Origin: an uncultured Ferrovibrio sp.
Lineage (GTDB): Bacteria; Pseudomonadota; Alphaproteobacteria; Ferrovibrionales; Ferrovibrionaceae
Direction of reading: 5' to 3'
DNA: 64,000 nucleotides
Assembly: GCF_937960835.1 (NCBI RefSeq)
Contig: NZ_CALGPC010000006.1
Coordinates: forward strand, 62,001 to 126,000
The notes under the pieces were generated by a model. That model was not told where the DNA came from. It was given only the letters and a program-made list of their open reading frames with translations, and made no database searches. Positions 16,241-23,427 of the stretch are shown here, in pieces (positions within the stretch are counted from its first letter, which is position 1; each line of letters opens with the position of its first letter). A program made the translations under genes and the position numbers.

Positions 16241-16936
16241 ATGGAGATGATCCGCGTCGAAAATCTGGAAAAGACCTTCACCCTGCATCTGCGGGGCGGC
16301 GTGGCGCTGCCGGTGCTGCGCGATACCTCGCTGAGCGTCAGCGCGGGCGAATGCGTCACCCTGCACGGGCCGTCCGGTGCGGGCAAGTCCACCCTGCTGC
16401 GCTCGATCTACGGCAATTACCGGCCCCAGGGCGGACGCATCCTGCTACGCCATGACGGTGAACTGGTCGATATCGTCGGCGCCCAGCCGCGCGTGGTGCT
16501 GGATATCCGCAAGCGCACGCTGGGTTACGTGACGCAGTTTCTGCGCGTCATTCCCCGCGTGGCGACTTTGGATATCGTGGCCGAGCCGCTGATTGCGCGC
16601 GGCGTTCTGGCCGAGGCGGCAAGGGAGCGGGCGCGCCTGCTGCTGAGCCAGCTGCAGGTTCCGGAGAAGATGTGGAGCCTGCCGCCAGCGACTTTCTCAG
16701 GTGGCGAGCAGCAGCGTATCAATATCGCGCGCGGCTTTGCCGCGGAGTATCCCATTCTTCTGCTGGACGAACCGACGGCATCACTGGATGATCACAACCG
16801 CAAAATTGTCATAAACCTGATCAATGATGCCCGCGAGCGCGGCGCGGCCATCGTTGCCATCGTGCATGATGCCGAAACGCGCGCCGCCATCACCACCCGC
16901 CTGTTACCATTGCAAGCCCTGGGAGCCGCGGCATGA
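16241..16936 (+). CDS. phnL: C-P lyase accessory ATP-binding protein PhnL
   Basis: The protein is 231 residues, a second soluble ABC ATPase of the C-P lyase system. Walker A is GPSGAGKST, the signature is TFSGGEQQRINIARGF and Walker B is ILLLDEPTASLDDHNR. The segment YVTQFLRVIPRVATLDIVAEPL is characteristic of PhnL. The start at ATG 16241 follows TGAGG, seven bases after the phnK stop. It overlaps phnM by ATGA. Confidence 0.95.
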   Translation: MEMIRVENLEKTFTLHLRGGVALPVLRDTSLSVSAGECVTLHGPSGAGKSTLLRSIYGNYRPQGGRILLRHDGELVDIVGAQPRVVLDIRKRTLGYVTQFLRVIPRVATLDIVAEPLIARGVLAEAARERARLLLSQLQVPEKMWSLPPATFSGGEQQRINIARGFAAEYPILLLDEPTASLDDHNRKIVINLINDARERGAAIVAIVHDAETRAAITTRLLPLQALGAAA

Positions 16937-18081
16937 GTTTTGAATTGGCCATTACCAATGCCCGCATCGTCGGCCGCCATGCCATCATCGAGTCCGGCAG
17001 CCTGCTGGTTCGCGACGGCGTGATCGCCGATCTGGATTCCGACAGCCGCCCGGTGGCAGGTGCCGAGGATTTCGGCGGCGATTATCTGCTGCCCGGGCTG
17101 GTCGAACTGCATACCGACAATCTGGAAAAGCATTTCGCGCCGCGGCCTGGCGTGCGCTGGCCCGGCAAGCTGGCGGTGATCAGCCATGACGCACAAATCG
17201 CCGCCGCCGGCATTACCACCGTGCTGGACGCCATCGCGGTGGGTGATCTGCGCGATAATGCGGTGCGCATGGAAATCCTGCGCGACATGATCGCCGCCAT
17301 CGAGGCGAGCCAGCAGGGCGGCATGCTGCGCGCGGAACACCTGCTGCATCTGCGCTGCGAAATCTCGTTCAAGAATCTGATGCCGCTGGTCGAGCCGCTG
17401 ACCGAACTGAGCTGGCTGAAGCTGGTTTCGGTGATGGACCACACGCCGGGCCAGCGGCAATTCGTCAATTTGCAGACATACCGGCAGTATTACCAGCGCA
17501 AGTACGGCTTGTCGGGCGAGGCCATGGATCAGTTCATGGCCGAGCAGATCGCCAATGCCAAAGCCTATGGCGCGCAGAACCGCCGCCGCATCGTGGCGCT
17601 GTGCCGCGAGAAGGGCCTGCCGCTGGCCAGCCATGATGACGCCACGCCCGAGCATGTGGCCGAAGCCGCGGCCGACGGCATGGTGGTGGCGGAATTCCCG
17701 ACCACGCGCGAAGCGGCGGCCCTGTCGCGCCAGCATGGCATGCAGGTGATGATGGGTGGGCCCAATCTGGTGCGCGGCGGGTCGCATTCGGGCAACATCT
17801 CGGCGCGCTCGTTGGCCGAGGAGAGCCAGCTCGACATCATCTCCTCGGATTACGTGCCGAGCAGCATGATCCAGTCGGTTTTCCTGCTGCCCAAGGAAGT
17901 GCCGGACATTTCGCTGCCGCAGGCGGTGGCGATGGCTTCGGCCAATCCGGCGGACGCCATTGGCCTGAAGGATCGCGGCGCGATCGAGCCGGGGCGGCGC
18001 GCCGATCTCGTCCGCGTCAGCCTGATCGACGACACGCCGGTGGTGCGCGCCGTCTGGCGCAATGGCCAGCGCGTGATGTAA
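16933..18081 (+). CDS. phnM: Alpha-D-ribose-1-methylphosphonate 5-triphosphate diphosphatase PhnM
   Basis: The protein is 382 residues, an amidohydrolase-superfamily metal enzyme. It removes pyrophosphate from the ribose-phosphonate triphosphate to give the 5-phosphate that PhnJ cleaves. Metal-site segments are LLPGLVELHTDNLEKHF, VISHDAQI, SVMDHTPGQRQF and ASHDDATPEHV. The C-terminal VAMASANPADAIGLKDRGAIEPGRRADLV is the usual amidohydrolase end. It is followed by a 76-base gap before phnN, the longest within this operon. Confidence 0.96.
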   Translation: MSFELAITNARIVGRHAIIESGSLLVRDGVIADLDSDSRPVAGAEDFGGDYLLPGLVELHTDNLEKHFAPRPGVRWPGKLAVISHDAQIAAAGITTVLDAIAVGDLRDNAVRMEILRDMIAAIEASQQGGMLRAEHLLHLRCEISFKNLMPLVEPLTELSWLKLVSVMDHTPGQRQFVNLQTYRQYYQRKYGLSGEAMDQFMAEQIANAKAYGAQNRRRIVALCREKGLPLASHDDATPEHVAEAAADGMVVAEFPTTREAAALSRQHGMQVMMGGPNLVRGGSHSGNISARSLAEESQLDIISSDYVPSSMIQSVFLLPKEVPDISLPQAVAMASANPADAIGLKDRGAIEPGRRADLVRVSLIDDTPVVRAVWRNGQRVM

Positions 18082-18092
18082 GTAAGCGTGTC

Positions 18093-18161
18093 ATGCATTT
18101 CACGATGTTGCCGGAAGAGGCCGCCGCCATGATCGCCACAGTGCTGAGCGTTGCGTCATGA
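18093..18161 (+). CDS. Possible 22-residue leader ORF coupled to phnN
   Basis: A short frame, MHFTMLPEEAAAMIATVLSVAS, fills the phnM-phnN gap. Its TGA overlaps the phnN ATG in the same ATGA arrangement seen at other junctions of this operon. No convincing ribosome site precedes it and no family is recognised. It may be a coupling ORF or chance. Confidence 0.2.
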   Translation: MHFTMLPEEAAAMIATVLSVAS

Positions 18162-18712
18162 CGGGCCGTTTGATTCTGGTCGTCGGCCCCAGCGGGGTCG
18201 GCAAGGATGCCGTCATTGACGGGGCGCGCGCCGCGCTGAAAGAGCGTTCTGACGTGGTGTTTCCGCGCCGCTACATTACGCGGCCCTCCGGTCTTGCCGG
18301 CGAAGATTACATCGGCATCACCGAAGAGGAGTTTGCCGTCAAAAAGAATCAGGGCGATTTCGCATTGTCCTGGGGTGCGCACGGATTGCATTACGGGATT
18401 CCGGCCAGCGTCATCGCCGACTGGAAGGCCGGCAGACAGGTGGTGATCAATGTCTCGCGCGCCGTGATCGATCAGGCGCGGCAGAAATTTCCCGGCCTGA
18501 TCGTGGTGCTGATCACGGCCTCACCAGATGTACTGCGCGCCCGCCTGATCAAGCGCGGCCGTGAAACACCGGCCGAGATCGAGGAACGCCTGGCCCGCGC
18601 CGCGGCCTTCACTCTGTCGGGTGACGATGTCGTGGTGCTGAACAACGACGGCGCGCTGGCCGATACGGTGCGGCAGTTTCTCGCTCTGCTGGAGCAGCAG
18701 CCGGTTTCATAA
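18158..18712 (+). CDS. phnN: Ribose 1,5-bisphosphokinase PhnN
   Basis: The protein is 184 residues, guanylate-kinase fold. It phosphorylates ribose 1,5-bisphosphate to PRPP, the exit step of C-P lyase product recycling. Walker A is VVGPSGVGKDAV, and the substrate-binding block RYITRPSGLAGEDYIGITEEEFA is specific to PhnN. A lid-type segment RLIKRGRETPAEIEERLARA follows. No ribosome site is obvious at its start, so it may depend on coupling. Confidence 0.93.
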   Translation: MTGRLILVVGPSGVGKDAVIDGARAALKERSDVVFPRRYITRPSGLAGEDYIGITEEEFAVKKNQGDFALSWGAHGLHYGIPASVIADWKAGRQVVINVSRAVIDQARQKFPGLIVVLITASPDVLRARLIKRGRETPAEIEERLARAAAFTLSGDDVVVLNNDGALADTVRQFLALLEQQPVS

Positions 18713-18784
18713 TGCGGTCTGCAACGGCGTGCATGGCGGCAAAAAATCGCGCATGATCGCCGCCTGACCGCCCGGAGCGTTATC

Positions 18785-19438
18785 ATGAGCGCCATCATGG
18801 ATATCCTGCCGTCCCTGCTTCCCTTGTTCAGCATTCTCGGCGCCATCGCGATTGGCGCGGCCAGTCCGGGGCCAAGCTTCGTGCTGGTCGCGCGCACCGC
18901 CATTGCCGGCTCGCGCGCCGTCGGCATCGCTGCGGCCTTCGGCATGGGGCTGGGCGGCATGACCTTTGCCAGCCTGGCCTTGCTGGGCTTGGTGACGTTG
19001 CTGATGCAGGTCGGATGGCTGTATCTGGCGCTGAAGCTGATCGGCGGCGCCTATCTGCTTTATCTCGCTTTTCTGATCTGGCGCGGTGCCACGCAGCCGC
19101 TGCGGATGGAAACGCCGCAGGCGGAAGCAGGGCGCGGTGTGTTGCGTGCCTTCTTTATCGGTCTGGCAACGCAGCTCAGCAATCCGAAAACCGCCGTGGT
19201 CTATGCCAGCATCTTCGCGGCCCTGCTGCCGGCCGATCCGCCGCTCTGGATGACCTTGCTGCTGCCGCCGCTGCTTTTTGCGGTCGAGTTCTGCTGGTAC
19301 TGCATCGTCGCCGTGGCTTTCTCAGCCCCCAGACCGCGGGCAGCCTATCTGCGCTCGAAACGCTGGATCGACCGGCTGGCGGGCGGCGTGATGGGCCTGC
19401 TGGGCGCCCGGCTGATTTTCGAAGGCGCGCGCGGCTAG
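18785..19438 (+). CDS. LysE/RhtB-family exporter
   Basis: The protein is 217 residues with about six hydrophobic helices. It has the LysE hallmark near the N-terminus, GAASPGPSFVLVARTAIAGSRAVGIAAAFGMGLG, and the later block FFIGLATQLSNPKTAVVYASIFAALLP. Members export amino acids or related small metabolites. It lies between phnN and the DUF1045 phn gene on the phn strand, with CGGAGCG before the ATG. It could export an amino-containing by-product of phosphonate breakdown; the substrate is unknown. Its stop overlaps that of the convergent DUF1045 gene by four bases. Confidence 0.87.
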   Translation: MSAIMDILPSLLPLFSILGAIAIGAASPGPSFVLVARTAIAGSRAVGIAAAFGMGLGGMTFASLALLGLVTLLMQVGWLYLALKLIGGAYLLYLAFLIWRGATQPLRMETPQAEAGRGVLRAFFIGLATQLSNPKTAVVYASIFAALLPADPPLWMTLLLPPLLFAVEFCWYCIVAVAFSAPRPRAAYLRSKRWIDRLAGGVMGLLGARLIFEGARG

Positions 19439-20127
19439 CCGCCGAAGCGATAGCGGCCGGCGATGCGGAAGGGCGCGTCGCTGGCGGGCTGCACGAACAG
19501 GCAGATCTCGTCCACCATGAAAGGATCGCGGATCAGGGGCGCCGTTTGGGCTTGCAGATGCCGGAACAGCTTCTCGCGCTCGGCGGCATCTTCGATGCGG
19601 CCGGTCAGCGTGAAATGCAGCCGGAACTCCTCCATCACATAAGGATAGCCCCAGGCCGCCAGATATTGCTCCTGGCGCTCGGTCAGCCCGGCGGCGCGGC
19701 GGCGGGTAAGTTCGCTCTCTGACGGGGGCGCGCGGAAGCGGTCAAAGTCGCGCACGCAATCGGCGGCCAGCGCGTCGATCTCAGGACAGGGTGCATCGGG
19801 CCGCAGGGCCAGGAAGCTACCTAAGACATCCAGCTTCAACCGCAGGCGGATCGGCTTGCGTGCCGCCACGAAGCGCTCAAGCGCGACGATGAGCTGTCCT
19901 TCATCGCAGCCTTCCGCCAGATGGAAAGGCGGCTTCAGCGTGCCGTGAAAGCCGTAGCGCCGTGGCTCTGCGGTCAGCGCGGCAATGCGCTCCGCGTTTA
20001 AACCGGCCGCTGGCTTGATGGGAAGACCCTCGCCGGTCTCCGGGTCCCAGCCGAGCCATTCGGCTGCGAATTTATGCAGCGGGCCGTCGGCAGGCGGAGC
20101 GGCATAGAGAGCAAAGCGCGAAGCCAT
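19435..20127 (-). CDS. DUF1045 phosphonate-metabolism protein, 2H phosphoesterase fold
   Basis: The protein is 230 residues. Two His-x-Thr motifs, HGTLKPPF and HFTLTGRI, about 100 residues apart, define the 2H phosphoesterase superfamily. The start RFALYAAPPADGPLHKFAAEWLGWDPETG and the block RYGFHGTLKPPF are those of the DUF1045 family regularly found in phn clusters. 2H enzymes act on 2',3'-cyclic or linear phosphodiesters. No phnP (metallo-beta-lactamase-fold cyclic phosphodiesterase) occurs in this cluster, so this protein may open the ribose 1,2-cyclic phosphate made by PhnJ. That function is inference. It is divergent from phnC. Confidence 0.9.
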   Translation of the reverse strand: MASRFALYAAPPADGPLHKFAAEWLGWDPETGEGLPIKPAAGLNAERIAALTAEPRRYGFHGTLKPPFHLAEGCDEGQLIVALERFVAARKPIRLRLKLDVLGSFLALRPDAPCPEIDALAADCVRDFDRFRAPPSESELTRRRAAGLTERQEQYLAAWGYPYVMEEFRLHFTLTGRIEDAAEREKLFRHLQAQTAPLIRDPFMVDEICLFVQPASDAPFRIAGRYRFGG

Positions 20128-20138
20128 GGCGGGTTTCC

Positions 20139-20149
20139 CTAGACAAATT
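20139..20149. promoter_or_regulatory. Possible PhnF half-site in DUF1045-phnC promoter
   Basis: CTAGACAAATT is identical over 11 bases to part of the operator region before phnG (12304-12314), but lacks the left half of the palindrome. The match suggests shared control of both phn transcription units. Confidence 0.35.
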
Positions 20150-20227
20150 CGTTATGGGTCCTGATTCCGGCCGGAGGCAGGTCCGATTTCATCCAGGCGA
20201 CGCCGATCTGCAACAGAAGTGTCACCC

Positions 20228-20260
20228 CCCGTCGCTATCACCGTCTGCGACAGCGACGGG
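20228..20260 (+). promoter_or_regulatory. Leader hairpin upstream of phnC
   Basis: The perfect 9-base arms CCCGTCGCT and AGCGACGGG enclose a 15-base loop and end 27 bases before the phnC start. No T-run follows, so it is not a simple terminator. It could be a leader structure or a protein-binding inverted repeat. Just upstream, at 20208-20225, is a weak Pho-box-like stretch ending TGTCAC. Confidence 0.4.
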
Positions 20261-20287
20261 CCAACAGGGAAGAGCCGAGGGAATCGC

Positions 20288-21163
20288 ATGCGGGCCGCCA
20301 TCGAGATCGCCCATCTATCGAAAACCTTCCGGACGGGCAAGCGCGCACTTGAGAATATCAGCCTGACGATCCAGCCGGGCGAAATGGTGGCGCTGATCGG
20401 CGCGTCGGGTTCGGGCAAGTCGACCTTGCTGCGTCATATCGCCGGTCTCATGCCGGGCGACCGCGGCGCGCATGCGCAGGTCATCGTCAATGGCCGCATG
20501 GTACAGCAAGATGGACGGATCGCGCGCGGCATCCGCCGCACCCGCGCCGGCATCGGCTTCGTCTTCCAGCAGTTCAACCTCGTCGGCCGCATGCCGGTGA
20601 TCACCAATGTGCTGGCCGGCAATCTGGGCTGCATGCCGCTGTGGCGCACGCTGCTGCGCTGGTTTACCGACGAGCAGCGCCGTATCGCCATCCATGCGCT
20701 GGACCGGGTCGGCATCGCGCCCTGTGCCTTCCAGCGCGCCTCAACCCTATCCGGCGGCCAGCAGCAGCGTGCAGCGATTGCCCGCGCGCTGGTGCAGAAG
20801 GCAGGCGTGATCCTGGCAGATGAGCCGATCGCCTCGCTTGATCCGGAAGCCTCGCGCAAGGTGATGGAGAGCCTCGCCGACATCAATCGCAACGACGGCG
20901 TCACCGTTGTGGTGTCGCTGCATCAGGTGGACTTCGCACTGAAATACTGCCGACGCGTCATCGCGCTGCGTGACGGCAGGGTGGTGTTCGACGGCGCCGC
21001 CAGCGGCGTTACGGCGGCGCTGCTGCGCGGCATCTACGGCAACGATACCGGTCTGGAATTTGGCGATCTGGATGGCGGCTGGTCTTCGTCCGCCGCCGGC
21101 ATGCCGCCTGTCCCGGTAGCCGCGCAACGCCTGCTGCTGCAGCCCGAAGCCATGCCTGCCTGA
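20288..21163 (+). CDS. phnC: Phosphonate ABC importer ATPase PhnC
   Basis: The protein is 291 residues. Walker A is GASGSGKST, the signature is TLSGGQQQRAAIARALV and Walker B is VILADEPIASLDPEASRKVME, all standard for PhnC, together with the Q-loop segment GFVFQQFNLVGRMPVITNVLAG. The ATG at 20288 has GAGGGA eight bases upstream; an in-frame codon at 20219 would add a tail with no family counterpart. A C-terminal extension of about 30 residues, rich in Pro/Ala/Ser, follows the ATPase domain. It powers the PhnE permease with binding protein PhnD. Confidence 0.94.
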   Translation: MRAAIEIAHLSKTFRTGKRALENISLTIQPGEMVALIGASGSGKSTLLRHIAGLMPGDRGAHAQVIVNGRMVQQDGRIARGIRRTRAGIGFVFQQFNLVGRMPVITNVLAGNLGCMPLWRTLLRWFTDEQRRIAIHALDRVGIAPCAFQRASTLSGGQQQRAAIARALVQKAGVILADEPIASLDPEASRKVMESLADINRNDGVTVVVSLHQVDFALKYCRRVIALRDGRVVFDGAASGVTAALLRGIYGNDTGLEFGDLDGGWSSSAAGMPPVPVAAQRLLLQPEAMPA

Positions 21164-21196
21164 TCCTTCGCGTCATCCATCAACGGGAGAGAACCA

Positions 21197-22201
21197 ATGC
21201 TTCGCCGCACCATCCTGAAAGCCACAATGGCAAGCCTCGCCCTGGCCGCCTATGCGCAGAACATCCAGGCATCCGAGTTGAAGGAAGTCAATTTCGGCAT
21301 CATCTCGACCGAGTCGAGTGCGAACCTGCGGACGGTATGGGAGCCGTTCCTGGCCGATATGGAGAAGCTGACCGGCTATAAGGTGAATGCCTTCTTCGCG
21401 CCCGACTATGCCGGCGTGATCGAGGGCATGCGCTTCAACAAGGTGCAGGTGGCCTGGTACGGCAATGCCTCGGCCATGCAGGCGGTCGACCGCGCCGATG
21501 GCGAGATCTTCGCGCAGACCACCTCCAAGGATGGCGCGCCGGGCTACTGGTCGCTGCTGCTGGCGCATAAGGACAGCCCGATCAATTCGCTGGAGGACGT
21601 GCTGAAGGCGCCGGGCAAATACACGCTGGGCAATGGCGATCCGAATTCGACCTCCGGCTTCCTGGTGCCGGGCTTCTATGCCTGGGGGCAGAACAATATT
21701 GACGTGCGCAAGCATTTTGCCCGCGTGGTGACAGGCAATCATGAGGTCAACGCGCTCGCGGTGGCCAACAGGCAGGTCGATCTGGCGACGAACAACAACG
21801 AGAACCTGGAGCGCCTGCAGAAAAGCCAGCCGGCCAAGGCGGCCGAGGTGAAGACGATCTGGAAATCGCCGCTGATCCCGTCCGATCCGATCGTCTGGCG
21901 CAAGGATCTGCCGGAGGCCGACAAGACCAAGATCAAGGCCTTCTTCATGACCTATGGCACGCGGCAGCCCGGCAAACCGGCCGAACGGCTCAATCGCGAG
22001 CTCAAGGTGCTGGCCGATCTGCAATGGGGACCGTTCCGCGAATCCTCCAACAAGCAGCTTTTGCCGATCCGTCAGCTCGCGCTGTTCCGCGACAAGCTGA
22101 AGATCGAGGCCGACGCCAATATGGCGGCGGATGAGAAAGCCAGGAAGCTGGCCGAGATCGAGGCCAAGCTGGCCGATCTCAACAGGCAGATGGGCTCGTA
22201 A
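21197..22201 (+). CDS. phnD: Phosphonate ABC importer periplasmic binding protein PhnD
   Basis: The protein is 334 residues with an N-terminal export signal (MLRRTILKATMASLALAAYAQ) cleaved near IQAS. The mature part has NFGIISTESSANLRTVWEPFLADMEKLTGYKVNAFFAPDYAGVIEGMRFNKVQVAWYGN, the PhnD phosphonate-binding pattern. It also has the DPNSTSGFLVP block, in which serine and threonine hold the phosphonate oxygens. The C-terminus is a charged coiled-coil-like helix. A strong hairpin follows its stop. Confidence 0.95.
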   Translation: MLRRTILKATMASLALAAYAQNIQASELKEVNFGIISTESSANLRTVWEPFLADMEKLTGYKVNAFFAPDYAGVIEGMRFNKVQVAWYGNASAMQAVDRADGEIFAQTTSKDGAPGYWSLLLAHKDSPINSLEDVLKAPGKYTLGNGDPNSTSGFLVPGFYAWGQNNIDVRKHFARVVTGNHEVNALAVANRQVDLATNNNENLERLQKSQPAKAAEVKTIWKSPLIPSDPIVWRKDLPEADKTKIKAFFMTYGTRQPGKPAERLNRELKVLADLQWGPFRESSNKQLLPIRQLALFRDKLKIEADANMAADEKARKLAEIEAKLADLNRQMGS

Positions 22202-22212
22202 GCAGCATTGCT

Positions 22213-22237
22213 GGGTGGCTGGGTATCCCAGCCGCCC
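22213..22237 (+). promoter_or_regulatory. Intercistronic hairpin after phnD
   Basis: The 11-base arms GGGTGGCTGGG and CCCAGCCGCCC (one T-G wobble) enclose a TAT loop. It lies 12 bases beyond the phnD stop and before phnE. With no T-run it is more likely an mRNA-stabilising structure that raises binding-protein yield than a terminator. Confidence 0.5.
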
Positions 22238-22260
22238 GGCATGAATCCGGCGAGGTTTCC

Positions 22261-23073
22261 ATGACTGTACCTGCGGCTGCCATCACGAAGCATCCAATCC
22301 ATCCGCCCAAGGCGGGACTGAAAACCTCTTTGGGCAAGCTGGCGGTCTACGCCCTGGCGGCAGCCATGCTGATCTGGTCCTGCAAGGGTGCTGAGATTGC
22401 GCCGATGAAGCTGATCGCCGACGCCGGCAACATGACGGTCTTCCTCGGCGATTTCTTCCCGCCGGATTTCAGCGAGTGGCGCTACTATCTGTCGGAGCTG
22501 GCGATCACGCTGCACATCGCCATCTGGGGAACGTTGCTGGCGGTGATCTTCGCGGTGCCCTTCGGGCTGCTCGCCTCCGCCAATATCACGCCGGCCTGGC
22601 TGCATCAGCCGGTCCGCCGCCTGATGGATGCCTGCCGCGCAATCAACGAGATGGTCTTTGCCATGCTGTTCGTCGTGGCGGTGGGGCTCGGACCCTTCGC
22701 CGGCGCATTGGCGCTGTTCGTCCATACCACCGGCATCCTCGCCAAACTCTTTTCCGAAGCCGTGGAGGCGATCGATCCGCAGCCGGTGGAAGGCATCCGC
22801 GCCACCGGCGCCAACGCCATCGAGGAGATTGCCTATGGCGTGATCCCGCAGGTCATGCCGCTCTGGGTGTCCTACTCGTTGTATCGCTTCGAATCGAATC
22901 TGCGCTCGGCATCGGTCGTCGGCATGGTTGGTGCCGGCGGCATTGGCGTGGTGCTGTGGGAGGTGATCCGCAGCTTCGATTTCGGCAAGACCTGCGCCGT
23001 GATGATCATGATCATCCTGCTGGTCAGCCTGGTGGATGTGATCTCGGCGCGAATCCGTAAATTGCTGATCTAG
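22261..23073 (+). CDS. phnE: Phosphonate ABC importer permease PhnE
   Basis: The protein is 270 residues with about six transmembrane helices. The cytoplasmic coupling loop EAVEAIDPQPVEGIRATGANAIEEIAYGVIPQVMPLWVSYSLYRFESNLRSA contains the EAA-type signature of PhnE. The block SASVVGMVGAGGIGVVLWEVIRSFDF is also conserved. It is a single-copy permease that presumably homodimerises, and the last gene of phnCDE before a strong terminator. Confidence 0.94.
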   Translation: MTVPAAAITKHPIHPPKAGLKTSLGKLAVYALAAAMLIWSCKGAEIAPMKLIADAGNMTVFLGDFFPPDFSEWRYYLSELAITLHIAIWGTLLAVIFAVPFGLLASANITPAWLHQPVRRLMDACRAINEMVFAMLFVVAVGLGPFAGALALFVHTTGILAKLFSEAVEAIDPQPVEGIRATGANAIEEIAYGVIPQVMPLWVSYSLYRFESNLRSASVVGMVGAGGIGVVLWEVIRSFDFGKTCAVMIMIILLVSLVDVISARIRKLLI

Positions 23074-23102
23074 AATCGGTTGCGACCGGCATGAAGGCGA
23101 CA

Positions 23103-23134
23103 TAAAAAAAGCCCGCTTCGAAGGCGGGCTTTTT
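23103..23134. terminator. Bidirectional rho-independent terminator after phnE
   Basis: AAAAAAAGCCCGC, a seven-base loop (TTCGAAG), then GCGGGCTTTTTG form a GC stem flanked by A-run and T-run. It ends phnCDE on the plus strand and, read the other way, the small gene at 23164 on the minus strand. Confidence 0.92.
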
Positions 23135-23163
23135 GTCTGATCGATTTCTTTGAGCGACGCGGC

Positions 23164-23340
23164 TCAATGGCGCGTCGGCCAGGATTTCTCGGCCTTCTTC
23201 AGGCGCATCTTCGGCGCGATCTGCCAGGCCTTGGCGACCGTTGCGTATCCCTGGTTCGGCGCGGCGAAGGCCGCCAGCCGCTCGCGCGCTTTTTCCAGCG
23301 CTTCCTGGGTGACGTAAAGCAGCAGTGTATTGGTCAGCAT
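23164..23340 (-). CDS. Small conserved-looking protein of unknown function
   Basis: A 58-residue soluble protein, starting MLTNTLLLYVTQEALEKARERLAAFAAPNQGYATVAKAW and ending in a basic stretch. The ATG at 23340 has an excellent GGAGG site seven bases upstream. A perfect bidirectional terminator lies just beyond its stop, so it is expressed as its own unit. The central part is predicted helical. No family is recognised. Confidence 0.6.
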   Translation of the reverse strand: MLTNTLLLYVTQEALEKARERLAAFAAPNQGYATVAKAWQIAPKMRLKKAEKSWPTRH

Positions 23341-23393
23341 CTTCGCCTCCATTCGGCGATTCTGGGGATGATCTGTTTACGAATTCTTTGGGC

Positions 23394-23427
23394 GAATTCG
23401 TTTTTAGCTGGAATTCGTTTTTAGCTG
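23394..23427. repeat. Perfect 17-bp tandem duplication at a gene end
   Basis: GAATTCGTTTTTAGCTG occurs twice with no spacer, at 23394-23410 and 23411-23427. The right-hand copy contains the stop codon of the minus-strand gene ending at 23421, so its last codons and stop were duplicated downstream. This suggests recent replication slippage. Confidence 0.8.

Noticed and set aside
18720..18775. GGCGGC...GCCGCC pairing after phnN considered as a terminator
   Set aside because: The arms are only six bases with a loop of about 18 bases and no T-run.
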